From Mycobacterium sp. Root135 (GTDB lineage: Bacteria; Actinomycetota; Actinomycetes; Mycobacteriales; Mycobacteriaceae), in contig NZ_LMEZ01000004.1 in assembly GCF_001426545.1 (NCBI RefSeq), positions 634,541-698,540 of the forward strand: a DNA stretch of 64,000 bases. Reading direction: 5' to 3'. Both the position numbers and the translations under genes were made by a program. Below are positions 9,630 through 18,828 of the stretch, piece by piece. The notes under the pieces were generated by a model that did no database searches, was not told the DNA's origin, and saw nothing but the letters and a program-made list of their open reading frames with translations. How positions within the stretch are numbered: the stretch's first letter is position 1; each line of letters starts with the position of its first letter.

Positions 9630-9825
9630 GACCACAGCCTAGGTCGGGAGCCGCGTCGCCGCAGGCTCGTCCCCCGATCGGTGGACACGGCGTTCATCCG
9701 ACCCATCCACCAGTCACCCGACAGACTTCGTCCCCGAGCTGAGACATAGTTATCCCATCGCCGGAACACACCGGCCAGCCAGGAACCAAAACAGGCCAAA
9801 AGGCCACTCGGACAAAGGAAAAGAC

Positions 9826-10041
9826 ATGAACACCATCGCCCGCAGCCTCGTCACCGCCACCTTCGTCGGCGCGGCAGCACTCGGACTCGCCGGAGTCGCC
9901 AGCGCCAGCACCTCGACCACCCCGCAGGGCCCCGGCTACTCCTTCAGCCCCGGCACCTACGCCACCCCGGCCCCCACCGTCGGCCCCGGCTGGTACGGCA
10001 ACCACGGCCCCGCCTACATCGCCCACCTCAACGGCAAGTAG
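9826..10041 (+). CDS. Small secreted protein, unknown function
   Basis: 71 aa. A Sec signal peptide is clear: positively charged start (MNTIARS), hydrophobic core, and an Ala-X-Ala cleavage site in GVASAS at about residue 27. The mature part is about 44 residues, rich in Gly, Pro, Thr and Tyr (GPGYSFSPGTY, GPGWYGNHGPAY), with no cysteines. A purine-rich ribosome site, AAAGGAAAAGA, lies at about 9813-9823. Codon usage is almost purely C-ending, suggesting high expression. It stands alone between two convergent or oppositely oriented genes. Function unknown; similar tiny exported proteins occur in mycobacteria. Confidence 0.75.
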   Translation: MNTIARSLVTATFVGAAALGLAGVASASTSTTPQGPGYSFSPGTYATPAPTVGPGWYGNHGPAYIAHLNGK

Positions 10042-10058
10042 CGGCCTGATGTATTTCG

Positions 10059-10886
10059 TCAACGGCCGGTCAGCGCGTGCAGGCCCGCGACGCACAGATC
10101 CCAGGCCGGCGTACCGACGGTGATCGGGTCGAAGTGATCGCCGTCGAAGGTGTGCAACGTGGTCGTGTCGCCCGCCTTCGACGCCGCGGCGACGAAGCCC
10201 TCGGACTGGTCGATCGGCACCAAGGTGTCGGCGGTGCCGTGCACGCACACCGTCGGCACCCCCAGCGGCAGCAGGGCCACGGGCGACGCCGCCTCATACG
10301 CCTCCGGGGTGTGCGCGGGCGAACCGCCGAGGTAGGCGTCGACGGCACCGCCACCGAGCCCGTCCGCCGACCCACGCACGAGGTCCAGCACACCCGCCTG
10401 AAGCACAGCGCCCGCCAGCGAGACCGTGCCGCCGCGGCGAGCGGCCAGCCACCCCGCCAGTTGTCCGCCAGCCGAATGCCCGAGCGCGACAACGCGGCCG
10501 ATGTCCAGTCCGGTCGACTGCTCCGCGAGGGCGTCGACCGCCGCCGCCACGTCCTGCCCCGTCTGCGGCCACCCACCTCCGTCGCCGACCCGGCGGTATT
10601 CGACGTTGAGCGCCGCGAAGCCGCGCCCCACCAGGTCGGCGGCCAGCGGACGGCCGAGCTCGGCTCCGTAACTCGACCGCCAGTACCCGCCGTGGATCAC
10701 CACGACCACCGGAGCCGGCGCCGCGCCTGCCGGCAGCGTGAGTTCGGCGTACTGGCTGGGGTGCGGACCATAGGTGAAGCGCATCGCACCATCGTCGTCG
10801 CCGCGGGCGCGCGGCGCGCAGCCGGCCACCATCGCCGCCACGCCGCCCGCCGCGGCGATCGCGCGGCGCCGACTCAGTGAGGTCAT
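10059..10886 (-). CDS. Exported alpha/beta-hydrolase (esterase/lipase, BD-FAE-like)
   Basis: 275 aa. The N-terminus has a twin-arginine-like SRRRAIAAAGG stretch followed by a lipobox AGC near residue 22, so a lipoprotein is likely. The hydrolase core shows the oxyanion HGGYW (HGG motif), the nucleophile elbow GHSAGG and a C-terminal GDHFDP histidine. The ATG at 10884-10886 overlaps the TGA of the monooxygenase gene, so it is the third gene of a coupled operon (binding protein, monooxygenase, esterase). It may deacylate or clear an ester product of the monooxygenase; the substrate is unknown. Confidence 0.82.
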   Translation of the reverse strand: MTSLSRRRAIAAAGGVAAMVAGCAPRARGDDDGAMRFTYGPHPSQYAELTLPAGAAPAPVVVVIHGGYWRSSYGAELGRPLAADLVGRGFAALNVEYRRVGDGGGWPQTGQDVAAAVDALAEQSTGLDIGRVVALGHSAGGQLAGWLAARRGGTVSLAGAVLQAGVLDLVRGSADGLGGGAVDAYLGGSPAHTPEAYEAASPVALLPLGVPTVCVHGTADTLVPIDQSEGFVAAASKAGDTTTLHTFDGDHFDPITVGTPAWDLCVAGLHALTGR

Positions 10887-12250
10887 CCAGAAAGCAAAGC
10901 AGACACCACGAGCGCTCCCCGCCGATCGGGGACGCGTGGCAGGCCCAGATGCCCGCGCAGCGTGGCGTGGGTGTACTCGCGCCGGAACAACCCGCGGTCG
11001 CGCAGGATGGGGACGACGTGGTCGACGAAGAGTTCCAGACCGGACGGGAACACGTCGGGCATCAGGTTGAAGCCGTCGACCGCGCCTGCGACGAACCACT
11101 CCTCGATCGCGTCGGCGAGCTGCTCCGGTGAGCCGACGACCAGCCGATGCCAGGTGATCACGCGGTCGAGGAGCTGCCGGACGGTGAGGCGCTCGCGCCT
11201 GGCCAGGTTGACGACGATGTCGCGGGCCCCCTGCGATCCGCCCGCCGACTCGGCGCCGTCGACCAGCCACGCCGGCAGCGGCTCGTCCCATTTCAGCTCG
11301 GAGACGTCGACGCTGAGTTGCCCCGCGAGATGGGCCAATCGACCGTCGCCCGACAGCTCGTTCAGCTCGCGGTTGCGGCGCTGGGCCTCCTCCTCGGTGC
11401 TGCCGAGCACGAAGGACAGCCCAGGCATGATTCGAATCGCGTCGCGCGGCCTGCCGTGGGCAACGGTGCGGGCCCTCAGGTCGTCGGCGTAGCGCACCGC
11501 GTCCGGCAGCGACGCCTGCGCGGCGAAGACGCCGTCGGCGTAGCGCGCTGCGAGGTCGAGGCCGCCCGCGGAGCCGCCGGCTTGGAACAGCACCGGGTGG
11601 CCCTGCGGCGAGCGGGGCAGCGTCAGCGGCCCGTCCACGCTGAAGTACTCGCCGCGATGGTCGATCGTGTTGACGGCGCCGATCCGGCCGAACGCTCCGG
11701 TCGCCTTGTCGGCGAGCACCGCGTCGTCGTCCCAGGAATCCCAGAGCGCCCGCACGACATCGACGAATTCTGCTGCACGACGGTACCTCTCGCGCCTGTC
11801 GGGCTGTCCGGCGGCGTCACCGGACCGCCCAAAGTTGTTCCACGCGTACGGGTCGCTACTGGTCACCACGTTCCACGCGATGCGACCTCGGCTGAGGTGG
11901 TCCAGCGAGGCGAACCGCCTCGCGACGTTGTAGGGCTCCTCGAACGACGTCGAGACCGTGCCGATGAGACCGAGATGCGTGGTCACCGACGCCAGCGTCG
12001 ACAGCAGCACGATCGGGTCAAGCGCCAGCGGCGGCGCGCCCAGCGGTTCCCCCGGGTTCTGGAACAGCGACGGACTGTCGGCCAGAAACAGCGCGTCGAG
12101 GGTGCCTCTCTCGGCGGTCTTGGCGAGGCCGATCCAGTACGCCGGATCGGTGAACCACTGCGGATCCGCGCCGGGGTGTCGCCAAGCGGCCGGATGCATG
12201 CCGTCGGAGAGGACGTTGACCCCGAGATGCAGTTCGCGGCGGGATGTCAC
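10883..12250 (-). CDS. LLM-class flavin-dependent monooxygenase (NtaA/SnaA/DszA family)
   Basis: 455 aa, TIM-barrel luciferase-fold enzyme using reduced FMN from a separate reductase. Family features: the opening LHLGVNVLSDGMHPAAWR, an LDALFLAD segment, ISF-type strand LASVTTHLGLIGTVSTSFEEPYN, the DHLSRGRIAWNVVTS motif and FQAGGSAGGLDLAARYADGVF. The group includes nitrilotriacetate, dibenzothiophene-sulfone and dimethylsulfone-type monooxygenases. Its overlap with a NlpA/MetQ-type binding protein suggests that an imported organosulfur or small carboxylate is oxidised here. It starts at ATG 12248-12250, overlapping the upstream stop. Confidence 0.87.
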   Translation of the reverse strand: MTSRRELHLGVNVLSDGMHPAAWRHPGADPQWFTDPAYWIGLAKTAERGTLDALFLADSPSLFQNPGEPLGAPPLALDPIVLLSTLASVTTHLGLIGTVSTSFEEPYNVARRFASLDHLSRGRIAWNVVTSSDPYAWNNFGRSGDAAGQPDRRERYRRAAEFVDVVRALWDSWDDDAVLADKATGAFGRIGAVNTIDHRGEYFSVDGPLTLPRSPQGHPVLFQAGGSAGGLDLAARYADGVFAAQASLPDAVRYADDLRARTVAHGRPRDAIRIMPGLSFVLGSTEEEAQRRNRELNELSGDGRLAHLAGQLSVDVSELKWDEPLPAWLVDGAESAGGSQGARDIVVNLARRERLTVRQLLDRVITWHRLVVGSPEQLADAIEEWFVAGAVDGFNLMPDVFPSGLELFVDHVVPILRDRGLFRREYTHATLRGHLGLPRVPDRRGALVVSALLSG

Positions 12251-13155
12251 GTCGGCCGCCCCGGCAGCGCGAGCTTCTTGACGTCCGGGTCCTGGGCGAT
12301 GAAGGTCTGCACCCGAGGGTCCTCGAACGCCTTCACGAGGTTGCGGACGTTGGGCGCGTCGGCGTAGTCACTGCCGACCGTCAGGACCGACGCGAACTCC
12401 TCCGGTGAGGTCGGCGCGTAGATCAACTGGCTCTCTGGAACACCGGCGGCGAGAAAGGATTCCGCGTAGCCGACGACCGCGTCGAGGTCCGGCAGCGCGC
12501 GCGGCTGGGCCCCGAGGTCGAGCAGGGTGAACGACAGGTTCTTCGGGTTGGCGACGATGTCCTTCTGCGTCAGAGCGGTGATGTCGGCACCGGGCCGCAG
12601 CGTGACGAGTCCGGCCTGGGCGAGGTACCAGATCGCCTGTGCGTTGTTGGCGGGGTCGGACGGCAGGGAAAGCTTTGCGCCAGTGGGTATCTGATCGGGG
12701 CTGCGGTACTTGTCCGACCAAATGCCGAACACCCAGTGGAAGATCGGCCCCGTCGCGGCCTGCTCGCGGAACCCCGGGTTGGCGTCGAGGACCTGCTGCA
12801 GCCAGTGCCGGTGCTGGAAGATGGTGCCGGCATAGCGTCCGTCGCTGATCGCGCTGTTGATCTGGGTGCTGTCTCCCAGCCCGACGGCGGCGACCTTGAC
12901 GTCGTAATCCGGGGCGATCTCGTCGGCGATGTAGGAGATGATTCGCTTCTCGGCGGGGTTGGAGTCGAGGTACACGACCTCGAGCGTGGCGCCTGCCGTC
13001 TCGTTGGCCGACGTCGTGCCGCCCGCACGCGTCACGTAATAGGTTGTCGCCGCGACGATCACGACCACGGCGGCCAGCAGATACGGCCACCGTCGCCTCT
13101 TCCTGATGGTGAATCCGTGCTCTGCCGTTCCGGACGCCGCTTCGTCGATGCTCAT
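12247..13155 (-). CDS. MetQ/NlpA-family substrate-binding protein, membrane-anchored
   Basis: 302 aa. Periplasmic-binding fold of the NlpA (methionine) family: AGATLEVVYLDSNPAEKRIISYI, GRYAGTIFQHRHWLQQVL, FGIWSDKYRSPDQIPTGAKL and DIVANPKNLSFTLLDLG. The N-terminus has a cytoplasmic basic stretch (RKRRRWP) and one helix at about residues 24-42. No cysteine follows, so it is tethered by an uncleaved helix rather than a lipid. It is a paralogue of the protein at 15055-15960 and lies divergent from metNI. Its linkage to the monooxygenase gene suggests it feeds that enzyme. Confidence 0.85.
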   Translation of the reverse strand: MSIDEAASGTAEHGFTIRKRRRWPYLLAAVVVIVAATTYYVTRAGGTTSANETAGATLEVVYLDSNPAEKRIISYIADEIAPDYDVKVAAVGLGDSTQINSAISDGRYAGTIFQHRHWLQQVLDANPGFREQAATGPIFHWVFGIWSDKYRSPDQIPTGAKLSLPSDPANNAQAIWYLAQAGLVTLRPGADITALTQKDIVANPKNLSFTLLDLGAQPRALPDLDAVVGYAESFLAAGVPESQLIYAPTSPEEFASVLTVGSDYADAPNVRNLVKAFEDPRVQTFIAQDPDVKKLALPGRPT

Positions 13156-13285
13156 CGGTGGAAGTGTGGTTCGAGACGGCGCCCGGGGAGAAGCCTTTCC
13201 ATCACCCTGGCGTCAATTCCCAGGTGCTGCACTCACGCTGATCGCAAAGGTGTTCCATGACAGGCCGTTCTGGGAGCCTTCACCG

Positions 13286-14302
13286 GTGATCGAACTGACC
13301 AACCTGACCAAGGCCTACGGCCGCGGTGACCAGCGGACGGTGGTGCTCGACGGCGTCACCTTCCGCGTCGACGCCGGCGAGATCCTGGCCGTCGTCGGTC
13401 CCAGCGGCGCGGGCAAGAGCACGCTGGCGCAGTGCATCAACCTGCTGACGCCGCCGACGTCGGGTTCGGTCGTGGTCAACGGTGAGGACCTGACGACGCT
13501 GTCGGCAGGCAAGCTGCGGGTGGCCCGCCGGCGCATCGGCACCGTCTTCCAGGCCGCCGGCCTGCTCGAACGACGCACCGCGGCCGAGAACGTCGCGCTG
13601 CCACTGGACTACCTCGGCGTCACGGCGTCGGAGACGAAGCGCCGCGTCGCCGAACTGCTGGACCGGGTCGGCCTGGCCGATCGTGCCGGGCACTACCCGT
13701 TCCAACTCTCCGGCGGTCAACGACAGCGGGTTGGCATCGCGCGTGCGTTGGCGCTGCGGCCGTCGGTGCTGCTGTCCGACGAGGCAACGGCCGGGCTCGA
13801 TCCCGTCACCACCGATTCGGTGGTCGACCTGCTCCGCGAGCTGCGTGACGACCTGAACCTGTCCATCGTCTTCATCACCCACGAGATGGACACCGTGCTG
13901 AAGATCGCCGACTCGGTGGCGCGGTTGGACCACGGCAGCATCGTCGAGTCGGGTCGCATCGTCGACCTGCTGACCGACCCGCGGTCGTCGCTGGGTGCCG
14001 AGTTGCGCCCGCAACGATCCGACGCCGAACCGGCGGCGGGACAACAGATCTGGAACGTCGTCTACGACGGCACCGACGTGCCCGCCGATTGGATCGCCGT
14101 GGCGTCCAAGGACCTGGGGGTGCCGCTGTCGGTCCTCGGGGCGTCCGTCCAAGTGGTGGCCGGCGTCAGCGTCGGCGGGGTGACCCTCGGCATTCCCGTG
14201 GAATCCGGCGACGACGTGCGCGACGTGCTGGCCCGGTACGGACTCTCGGCAGATCTCGCCGAGCACTCACCACGGGCTCGTGCGTTGGAGGGCGTCGCAT
14301 GA
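13286..14302 (+). CDS. ABC transporter ATP-binding protein, MetN-like with NIL domain
   Basis: 338 aa from the GTG at 13286; upstream in-frame codons lack the family's usual start. Walker A GPSGAGKST (about residue 41), Q-loop VFQAAGLL, signature LSGGQRQRVGIARAL, Walker B VLLSDEATAGLD and the H-loop ITHEMD are present. The C-terminal about 85 residues match the NIL regulatory domain found on MetN proteins. It energises uptake with the downstream permease and binding protein. The gene ends in an ATGA overlap with the permease. Confidence 0.88.
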   Translation: MIELTNLTKAYGRGDQRTVVLDGVTFRVDAGEILAVVGPSGAGKSTLAQCINLLTPPTSGSVVVNGEDLTTLSAGKLRVARRRIGTVFQAAGLLERRTAAENVALPLDYLGVTASETKRRVAELLDRVGLADRAGHYPFQLSGGQRQRVGIARALALRPSVLLSDEATAGLDPVTTDSVVDLLRELRDDLNLSIVFITHEMDTVLKIADSVARLDHGSIVESGRIVDLLTDPRSSLGAELRPQRSDAEPAAGQQIWNVVYDGTDVPADWIAVASKDLGVPLSVLGASVQVVAGVSVGGVTLGIPVESGDDVRDVLARYGLSADLAEHSPRARALEGVA

Positions 14303-15039
14303 CCGAGACACTGCTGGCCAACGCGAAGGTCCCGGTCGGCGAACTCCCGGGGCTGTTGTTTCCGGCCCTGGTGGACACCTTGATCATGGTCGGCATCGTG
14401 ATGGCGATCGTCGTGGTGGTCGGCGTCCCGCTGGGCGCCCTGGTGCACAACCTGGCGCCGGGCGGTCTCTTCGAGAACCCGGGCCTGCACACGGTACTGA
14501 GCTGGGTCATCAGCGTGGGCCGGTCGCTGCCGTTCCTGATCCTGATGGCGTCGATCATGCCGTTCACCAGATTCATCACCGGCACCAACATCGGCATCGC
14601 GGCAGCGGTGGTGCCAATGTCGTTGGCGGGCATCGCGTTCTTTACCCGAATCGTCGAGAACTCGCTGCGCTCGGTGCCGCCGTCGGCCGTGCAGGTGGCC
14701 CGCGCCTCGGGTGGGTCGCCCCTGCAGATCATCCGCACCGTGCAACTCGGCGAGGCCGTCCCGTCGATCATCGGCGGACTCACCATCAACGTCATCGCCA
14801 TGATCGAGTACTCCGCCATCGCGGGCACCATCGGCGCCGGCGGAATCGGTTATGTCGCAGTCACCTACGGCTATCAGCGATTCGACCAGGGCGTCATGCT
14901 CGCCACCATCGTGATCCTGGTGATCACCGTCGCCGCGGTCCAACTGATCGGCGACGCCCTCGTCCGCCTGACCACGCCGCACCGTCGACTTGCCGCCGCC
15001 GCGTCCCGCCCGCTCCGCAGACGCGCACCCGCCGTCTAA
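14299..15039 (+). CDS. ABC transporter permease, MetI-like
   Basis: 246 aa with five or six membrane helices. The EAA-type cytoplasmic loop SGGSPLQIIRTVQLGEAVPS (about residues 138-157) is the ATPase-docking motif of MetI permeases. SVGRSLPFLILMASIMPFT resembles MetI transmembrane sequence. It begins at ATG 14299, overlapping the ATP-binding gene, and is followed 15 nt later by the binding protein, giving a standard N-I-Q order. Confidence 0.88.
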   Translation: MTETLLANAKVPVGELPGLLFPALVDTLIMVGIVMAIVVVVGVPLGALVHNLAPGGLFENPGLHTVLSWVISVGRSLPFLILMASIMPFTRFITGTNIGIAAAVVPMSLAGIAFFTRIVENSLRSVPPSAVQVARASGGSPLQIIRTVQLGEAVPSIIGGLTINVIAMIEYSAIAGTIGAGGIGYVAVTYGYQRFDQGVMLATIVILVITVAAVQLIGDALVRLTTPHRRLAAAASRPLRRRAPAV

Positions 15040-15054
15040 TTCGAAAGGCTCACC

Positions 15055-15960
15055 ATGACAACCACTCCCACCGCATCACCGGAGGCCGACGACCACGGCT
15101 TCGAACTGCGCCGACGCCCCAGGTGGATCTGGCCCGCACTCGGACTCGTCGTAGTCGTCGTCGCGGCCGTCACCGTCAAGTTCGTCTTCTTCGGGGAAAC
15201 CAAGTCCGCCAACGAGATCGCCGGCGCGACCCTGGTCGTCGCCACCAACGAGGGCAACGCCGCCGAGCAGTCGCTCATCGAATACATCGCCAAGGACGTC
15301 GCGCCGCGGCACGGCATCAAGGTCGCGTTCCGCGGCCTCGCCGACAGCAACACCATCAACCGAGCCGTCAGCGACGGCGAGGTGGCCGGAACGATCTATC
15401 AGCACAAGCTCTGGCTGAGCCAGGTGCTCGAGGCCAATCCGGACTTCCGCGAGACGGCCGCGACGCCGGTCTTCCGGTGGGGCTTCGGCATCTGGTCGGA
15501 CAAGTACACCGATCCGTCGCAACTGCCCGACGGCGCCAACGTGTCCCTCTACTCGGATCCGGCGAACGAAGCACAGGGGCTGTGGCTGCTGGAGCGGGCG
15601 GGGCTGATCACGCTGAACCCGGCGGTCGACAAGTTCCAGGCCACCCAGAAGGACATCGTCGGCAATCCCAAGAATCTCAAGTTCACCCTGCTCGACTTCG
15701 CCGCGCAGTCGCGGTCGCTGCCGGACCTCGACGCCGCCGTCGGCTACACCGAGTACTACCTGGCCGCGAAGGTGCCGCTGACGCAGCAGATCTTCGCGCC
15801 ACCCGCGCCGGACGAGTTCGCGGGACAGCTCACCATCGGCAGCAAGTGGGCCGACACCGACAACGTGAACAAGCTCGTCGAGACGTTCAAGGATCCGGCG
15901 GTGCAACAGTTCCTGGCCACCGATCCCAGCGTGAAGAACATCCTGTTGCCGCTCGGGTAG
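15055..15960 (+). CDS. MetQ/NlpA-family substrate-binding protein, membrane-anchored, second copy
   Basis: 301 aa, clearly paralogous to the protein at 12247-13155. The shared blocks are SANEIAGATLVV, DGEVAGTIYQHKLWLSQVL, FGIWSDKYTDP and KDIVGNPKNLKFTLLDFA. It also has a short basic N-terminus (RRRPRW) and one helix (about 25-42), with no lipobox cysteine. It completes the MetNIQ-type importer. Methionine or a related sulfur compound is the family default, but the neighbouring luciferase-fold monooxygenase suggests an organosulfur source. A purine-rich site just before the ATG (GAAAGG, about 15042-15047) supports the start. Confidence 0.87.
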   Translation: MTTTPTASPEADDHGFELRRRPRWIWPALGLVVVVVAAVTVKFVFFGETKSANEIAGATLVVATNEGNAAEQSLIEYIAKDVAPRHGIKVAFRGLADSNTINRAVSDGEVAGTIYQHKLWLSQVLEANPDFRETAATPVFRWGFGIWSDKYTDPSQLPDGANVSLYSDPANEAQGLWLLERAGLITLNPAVDKFQATQKDIVGNPKNLKFTLLDFAAQSRSLPDLDAAVGYTEYYLAAKVPLTQQIFAPPAPDEFAGQLTIGSKWADTDNVNKLVETFKDPAVQQFLATDPSVKNILLPLG

Positions 15961-15978
15961 CAGTCGTACGATCAAGCC

Positions 15979-16779
15979 ATGGTCGATACCGGAGTCGAAG
16001 ACGCCACCAAGCTCGCCGGCGGTAACGTCGCAGCCCTGCTTCCCCGCACCGATCGCACGGTCGAGGAGGAGCGGCTGCACCGCAAGCAGAACCTGGCTGC
16101 CGCCTTCCGACTGTTCAGCCGGTTCGGGTTCGACGAGGGCGTGGCCGGGCACATCACCGCCCGCGATCCCGAACTCACCGACCACTTCTGGGTCAATCCG
16201 TTCGGGATGCACTTCGGCCACATCCGCGTCAGCGATCTGCTGCTGGTGCGGCACGACGGCGAGATCGTGCACGGGGACCGCCCGGTCAACCAGGCGGCGT
16301 TCGCGATTCACTCGCAGGTTCACGCCGCCCGGCCGGACGTGATCGGGGCCGCGCACTCCCACTCGGTCTACGGCAAGACGTGGTCGACGCTCGGCAAGCT
16401 GCTCGACCCGATCACGCAGGACGCCTGCGCGTTCTATCAGGATCACGCGTTGTTCGACCAATACTCGGGCGTCGTCCTCGACCTCGAGGAAGGCAAGCGC
16501 ATCGCGCACGCGCTTGGCGACGGCAAGGCGGCGATCCTGCGCAACCACGGGCTGCTGACCGTCGGTCATTCCGTCGAGGAGGCCGCCTGGTGGTTCATCA
16601 CCATGGAGCGGTCGTGTCAGGCGCAGCTGATGGCGGAGGCCGCGGGTACTCCCGTGCTCATCGACGACCAGATGGCGGCGCTGACCCGCGGACAGGTCGG
16701 GAGCCACTTCGCGGGGTGGTTCAGCTTCCAGCCGCTGTTCGCCAAGATCACCAGGGAACAGCCCGACCTGTTCGACTGA
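15979..16779 (+). CDS. Class II aldolase/adducin-family protein
   Basis: 266 aa. Zn-dependent class II aldolase fold: GFDEGVAGHITARDP near residue 50, metal histidines in AHSHSVYGKTW (about 121-131) and NHGLLTVG (about 189-196), and a DQMAALTR C-terminal region. Relatives include fuculose-phosphate aldolase, but this branch, common in actinobacteria and fungi, often lacks a proven substrate. It starts 18 nt after the binding-protein stop and may be the last gene of the transporter operon. A link to sulfur-compound uptake is inferred from position only. Confidence 0.82.
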   Translation: MVDTGVEDATKLAGGNVAALLPRTDRTVEEERLHRKQNLAAAFRLFSRFGFDEGVAGHITARDPELTDHFWVNPFGMHFGHIRVSDLLLVRHDGEIVHGDRPVNQAAFAIHSQVHAARPDVIGAAHSHSVYGKTWSTLGKLLDPITQDACAFYQDHALFDQYSGVVLDLEEGKRIAHALGDGKAAILRNHGLLTVGHSVEEAAWWFITMERSCQAQLMAEAAGTPVLIDDQMAALTRGQVGSHFAGWFSFQPLFAKITREQPDLFD

Positions 16780-16828
16780 GCGAGTCACTACCGTCACTTC
16801 CGTCACAACCTGCGTAGCCTGGACGACG

Positions 16829-17365
16829 ATGGACGTGCGGTGGAAGGTCATGAGCGTGCTCGCTGCGGGCACGCTCCTCGTCGGCTGTCAGTCCACGGTC
16901 GACGGCAATCCGCAGGGCAGCGGCCAGAATCCGACCGAGCCGACGTTCCCCACGTCCGCACCGTCACGCTCGAGCCCGACCCCCACGCCGACGACCACGA
17001 CGCCGATCGCCGCACCCCCGCCCGTGGCCGAGGCGTTGCCGCCGCAGAACGGCTACGTGTTCATCACCACCAAGTCGGGCCAGACCCGATGCCAGATCAA
17101 CGCGACCGAAGTCGCCTGCGAGGCCCCCTTCACCAGCTCCCCGACGGTCGACGGAGCCCCGGCCAACGGCGTGCGAGTCACCGCCGACGGTCAGCTCAAG
17201 TGGGTGCTCGGCAATCTCGGCGACATCCCCGTCGTCCCCATCGACTACCGCACCTACACCGCCCAGGGGTGGACGATCGTCGCAGGAGAAGACGGCACCA
17301 AGTTCACCAACGACGGTACCGGCCACGGAATGTTCGTCGCCATCGGCGGTGTCGACGCCTTCTAG
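16829..17365 (+). CDS. Mycobacterial lipoprotein, unknown function
   Basis: 178 aa. A lipobox LLVGC (lipidated Cys at about residue 20) follows a signal peptide, then a Thr/Pro-rich linker of about 35 residues containing PTPTPTTTTP. The globular part has two cysteines in GQTRCQINATEVACEAPF, probably forming a disulfide, and a glycine-rich C-terminus (NDGTGHGMFVAIGGVDAF). This small disulfide-containing family is common in mycobacteria and has no assigned activity. The ATG at 16829 may be preceded by a TAGCCT-like -10 (16814-16819). It is unrelated to its neighbours by sequence. Confidence 0.75.
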   Translation: MDVRWKVMSVLAAGTLLVGCQSTVDGNPQGSGQNPTEPTFPTSAPSRSSPTPTPTTTTPIAAPPPVAEALPPQNGYVFITTKSGQTRCQINATEVACEAPFTSSPTVDGAPANGVRVTADGQLKWVLGNLGDIPVVPIDYRTYTAQGWTIVAGEDGTKFTNDGTGHGMFVAIGGVDAF

Positions 17366-17403
17366 ACGTTTAGCCAGGGCGCCCCAACGGGAAGAACCCC
17401 CCG

Positions 17404-18828
17404 GTGAAGCATCGCGAGGAACGCCCGGGTCCACACGTCTTCGTTCTCTTCGGTGCCACCGGAGACTTGGCCAAGCGCAAGCTCTTTCCCGGCCTGTACC
17501 GGCTGGCTGCCGCGTCACGGCTTCCCGAGGACTACGCGATCATCGGGTCCGGCCGGCACTCCCCCGGTTCCGACGACGAATTCCGCGAGAAGATCCGCAG
17601 TGGCCTGCAGGAGTCGGTCGAGGACGTCGACGCCGACGTGCTCGAAGATTTGTTGAGCCGCTTGACCTTTCAGACCTCCGATGCCAGTGAGGACGACGGC
17701 GGCAAGGATCTCGGCGCCGCCGTCCGCAAGGCGCACGACGGCCTCGGCGACGACTCGCGCACCCTGATCTATCTCTCCGTGCCGCCGACCGCGATGCAGT
17801 CGATGATCGGCATGCTGGGCCGCGAGCACCTGACCGACGACGCCCGCGTCGTCGTCGAGAAGCCCTTCGGCACCGACCTGGAGTCCTCCCGCGAACTCGA
17901 CGCCGCCCTGAAGGAGGTCGTCAGCGAGGATCAGGTGTTCCGCATCGACCACTTCCTGGGAAAGGAAGCGGTGCAGAACATCCTGGCACTGCGATTCGCC
18001 AATGGCCTGATCGAGCCCGCCTGGAACCGCGACCACCTGATCTCGGTGCAAATCGACGTGCCGGAGACGTTGACGGCCGAGGGGCGGGGCGCGTTCTACG
18101 AGTCCACCGGCTGCTTCCGCGACATGATCTCCACCCACCTGTGCCAGGTGCTCGGCTTCATCGCCATGGAACCTCCCGTGCACCTCGACCCCACCGCACT
18201 GCGCAACGAGAAGGCCAAGGTCTTCGCAGCCATGCAGCCGTTGAACCCCGAACGTGTCGTGTTCGGGCAGTACGAGGGCTACCGCGACGAGGACGGTGTC
18301 GCCGACGATTCGAAGGTCGAGACCTTCGTGGCGCTGGAGGCCTTCGTCGAGACCGAACGCTGGCAGGGCGTGCCGTTCCTGCTGCGCACCGGCAAGGCCC
18401 TCGGCGCCACCCGCCGCACCGTCACCCTGACGTTCCGCACCCCGCCGATGGGACGGTTCGGCGACAGCGAGTACGGCCCCAATCAGCTGGTGATCGAACT
18501 CAGCGACTCACCGGAGTTCGGCGTCAGCCTGATGGCCAAGCGGCCGGGACCTCGAATGGACTTGGTGCCGTTGACGTTCAACCTCGAGATCGCCAAAGAG
18601 GATCCGGACGACGTCCCGTTGGAGGCCTACGAGCGGTTGCTGCTCGACGTGATGCGCGGCGACCAGACGCTGTTCACCAGGGCCGACGAGGTCGACCGGC
18701 TGTGGGAGATCTGCCAGCCCGTTCTCGACACCCCGCCGCCGACGCTGCCGTACGCTCGCGGTTCGTGGGGCCCCGACGAGGCGATCGAGTTGGCAGGCCC
18801 GGAAGGGTGGCACCTGCCCGATGCCTGA
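17404..18828 (+). CDS. zwf: Glucose-6-phosphate dehydrogenase
   Basis: 474 aa, GTG start. NADP+-linked oxidation of glucose 6-phosphate to 6-phosphogluconolactone, entry to the oxidative pentose phosphate route. [10 protein letters not shown] (17-26) is the dinucleotide site, EKPFG (about 152-156) the conserved coenzyme/substrate Lys-Pro pair, and RIDHFLGKE (about 180-188) the catalytic His region. The length fits mycobacterial Zwf. No tal, tkt or opcA gene is adjacent, so this is probably a paralogue outside the main pentose-phosphate cluster. It overlaps the GH15 gene by 8 bp, which suggests co-expression with polysaccharide or trehalose breakdown. Confidence 0.88.
   Translation: MKHREERPGPHVFVLFGATGDLAKRKLFPGLYRLAAASRLPEDYAIIGSGRHSPGSDDEFREKIRSGLQESVEDVDADVLEDLLSRLTFQTSDASEDDGGKDLGAAVRKAHDGLGDDSRTLIYLSVPPTAMQSMIGMLGREHLTDDARVVVEKPFGTDLESSRELDAALKEVVSEDQVFRIDHFLGKEAVQNILALRFANGLIEPAWNRDHLISVQIDVPETLTAEGRGAFYESTGCFRDMISTHLCQVLGFIAMEPPVHLDPTALRNEKAKVFAAMQPLNPERVVFGQYEGYRDEDGVADDSKVETFVALEAFVETERWQGVPFLLRTGKALGATRRTVTLTFRTPPMGRFGDSEYGPNQLVIELSDSPEFGVSLMAKRPGPRMDLVPLTFNLEIAKEDPDDVPLEAYERLLLDVMRGDQTLFTRADEVDRLWEICQPVLDTPPPTLPYARGSWGPDEAIELAGPEGWHLPDA

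Noticed and set aside
13156..13285. SAM or other methionine riboswitch upstream of metN
   Set aside because: No recognisable S-box or T-box conserved core is seen in the 130-bp gap.
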